Source: an uncultured Mycoplasmatota bacterium
GTDB taxonomy: Bacteria > Bacillota_I > Bacilli_A > RF39 > UBA660
Assembly (NCBI GenBank): GCA_900546715.1
Contig: UREA01000002.1
Coordinates: forward strand, 1-64,000
Reading direction: 5' to 3'
Length of the DNA: 64,000 nucleotides
Part shown: positions 63,745 through 64,000 of the stretch, piece by piece
Position numbering within the stretch: the first letter of the stretch is position 1
How the letters are laid out: each line of letters opens with the position of its first letter
Made by a program: the position numbers and the translations under genes
Notes under the pieces: generated by a model
Databases searched by the model: none
What the model was told of the DNA's origin: nothing
Seen by the model: the letters and a program-made list of their open reading frames with translations, nothing else

Positions 63745-64000
63745 TTATTTTAACTTAGGTAAATCGTCTATTTCAAAATCATCATCACTATCAAATATTG
63801 CTTTAGGTAACTCAGTTTTATTATTATCAAATATTGGACTTTGCAATTCTTTTTCATTACTTGCAAAAAGATCCGATACATCTATACTAGTTTTCGTTGA
63901 AACATTAACTCCCGCCGGAGCTGGTGTATATGTTAAAAGTTTTGGTTCTACCTTTTTTGTTCCAAAAATAGGTCGATTTAAAAACTCTCTAATTTTAACA
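63745..64000 (-). CDS. C-terminal part of an uncharacterised protein (runs off the window)
   Basis: The last 84 codons of a gene that continues beyond the right edge. It reads VKIREFLNRPIFGTKKVEPK, then repeats SPIFDNNKTELPKAIFDSDD and ends IDDLPKLK. The composition is acidic and low-complexity with a repeated IFD unit, as in cytosolic tails of membrane or division proteins. No family can be named from this fragment. Confidence 0.6.
   Translation of the reverse strand, partial: VKIREFLNRPIFGTKKVEPKLLTYTPAPAGVNVSTKTSIDVSDLFASNEKELQSPIFDNNKTELPKAIFDSDDDFEIDDLPKLK

Overview
The window is A+T-rich bacterial DNA (by eye about 70% A+T) from a low-GC Gram-positive organism. Shine-Dalgarno sites are strong (GGAGG, AGGTGAT), pheST has a Phe T-box, rplJL has an L10 leader, and the str genes run in the order rpsL-rpsG-fusA-tuf. 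TGA ends genes such as rpsG and Trp is TGG, so the code is standard and not the mycoplasma code. Pyruvate:ferredoxin oxidoreductase and an [FeFe] hydrogenase point to an obligate fermenter. FemAB, LL-DAP aminotransferase and many secreted or anchored proteins indicate a Gram-positive envelope. An uncultured gut Bacilli or RF39-like lineage fits best, but this is inference.

Layout. 0-8 kb: a nucleotidase-like HAD gene, an HD hydrolase, and a two-gene surface unit in which a 1566-residue Ig-like protein ending in a dockerin overlaps a membrane-anchored cohesin protein. 8-16 kb: two Xre regulators, tRNA-Thr, the radical SAM gene ytqA, a Rel protein with an eroded synthetase, an FkbM methyltransferase, and an overlapping dapL-symporter-pncC operon. 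16-27 kb: a MacB-type ABC pair, a structured ncRNA, lipoproteins, an RsgI-like protein, a frameshifted SWIM-finger gene, and recG with a small RNA on either side. 27-34 kb: nifJ, an AbiF-type HEPN gene with an RNA hairpin and 15-bp inverted repeats, and eno. 34-39 kb: femAB, a repeat-rich gap, the first FN3 surface protein/Xre module, and a Panacea antitoxin-like gene. 39-47 kb: the translation genes. 47-54 kb: surface proteins, a hydrogenase with a TetR regulator, and a P-type Ca2+ ATPase. 54-64 kb: a TtcA-like thiolase, an AAA/DUF4143 ATPase next to tandem repeats, a second and frameshifted FN3/Xre module, pheST with its T-box, and a second symporter.

How the genes work together. PFOR and the hydrogenase form a pyruvate-to-H2 route. 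The ribosomal and elongation-factor genes are driven by near-consensus TTGACA-N17 promoters, and the same promoter type drives four small RNAs. The two Xre genes are each divergent from a surface-protein gene, with palindromic operators between them, which suggests locally controlled surface variation. The strongest candidate for a little-described system is the AbiF locus. There a terminator-shaped RNA hairpin abuts the toxin ATG, and its whole 11-nt loop is complementary to the loop of a second hairpin at the gene's 3' end. This resembles an RNA-neutralised toxin.
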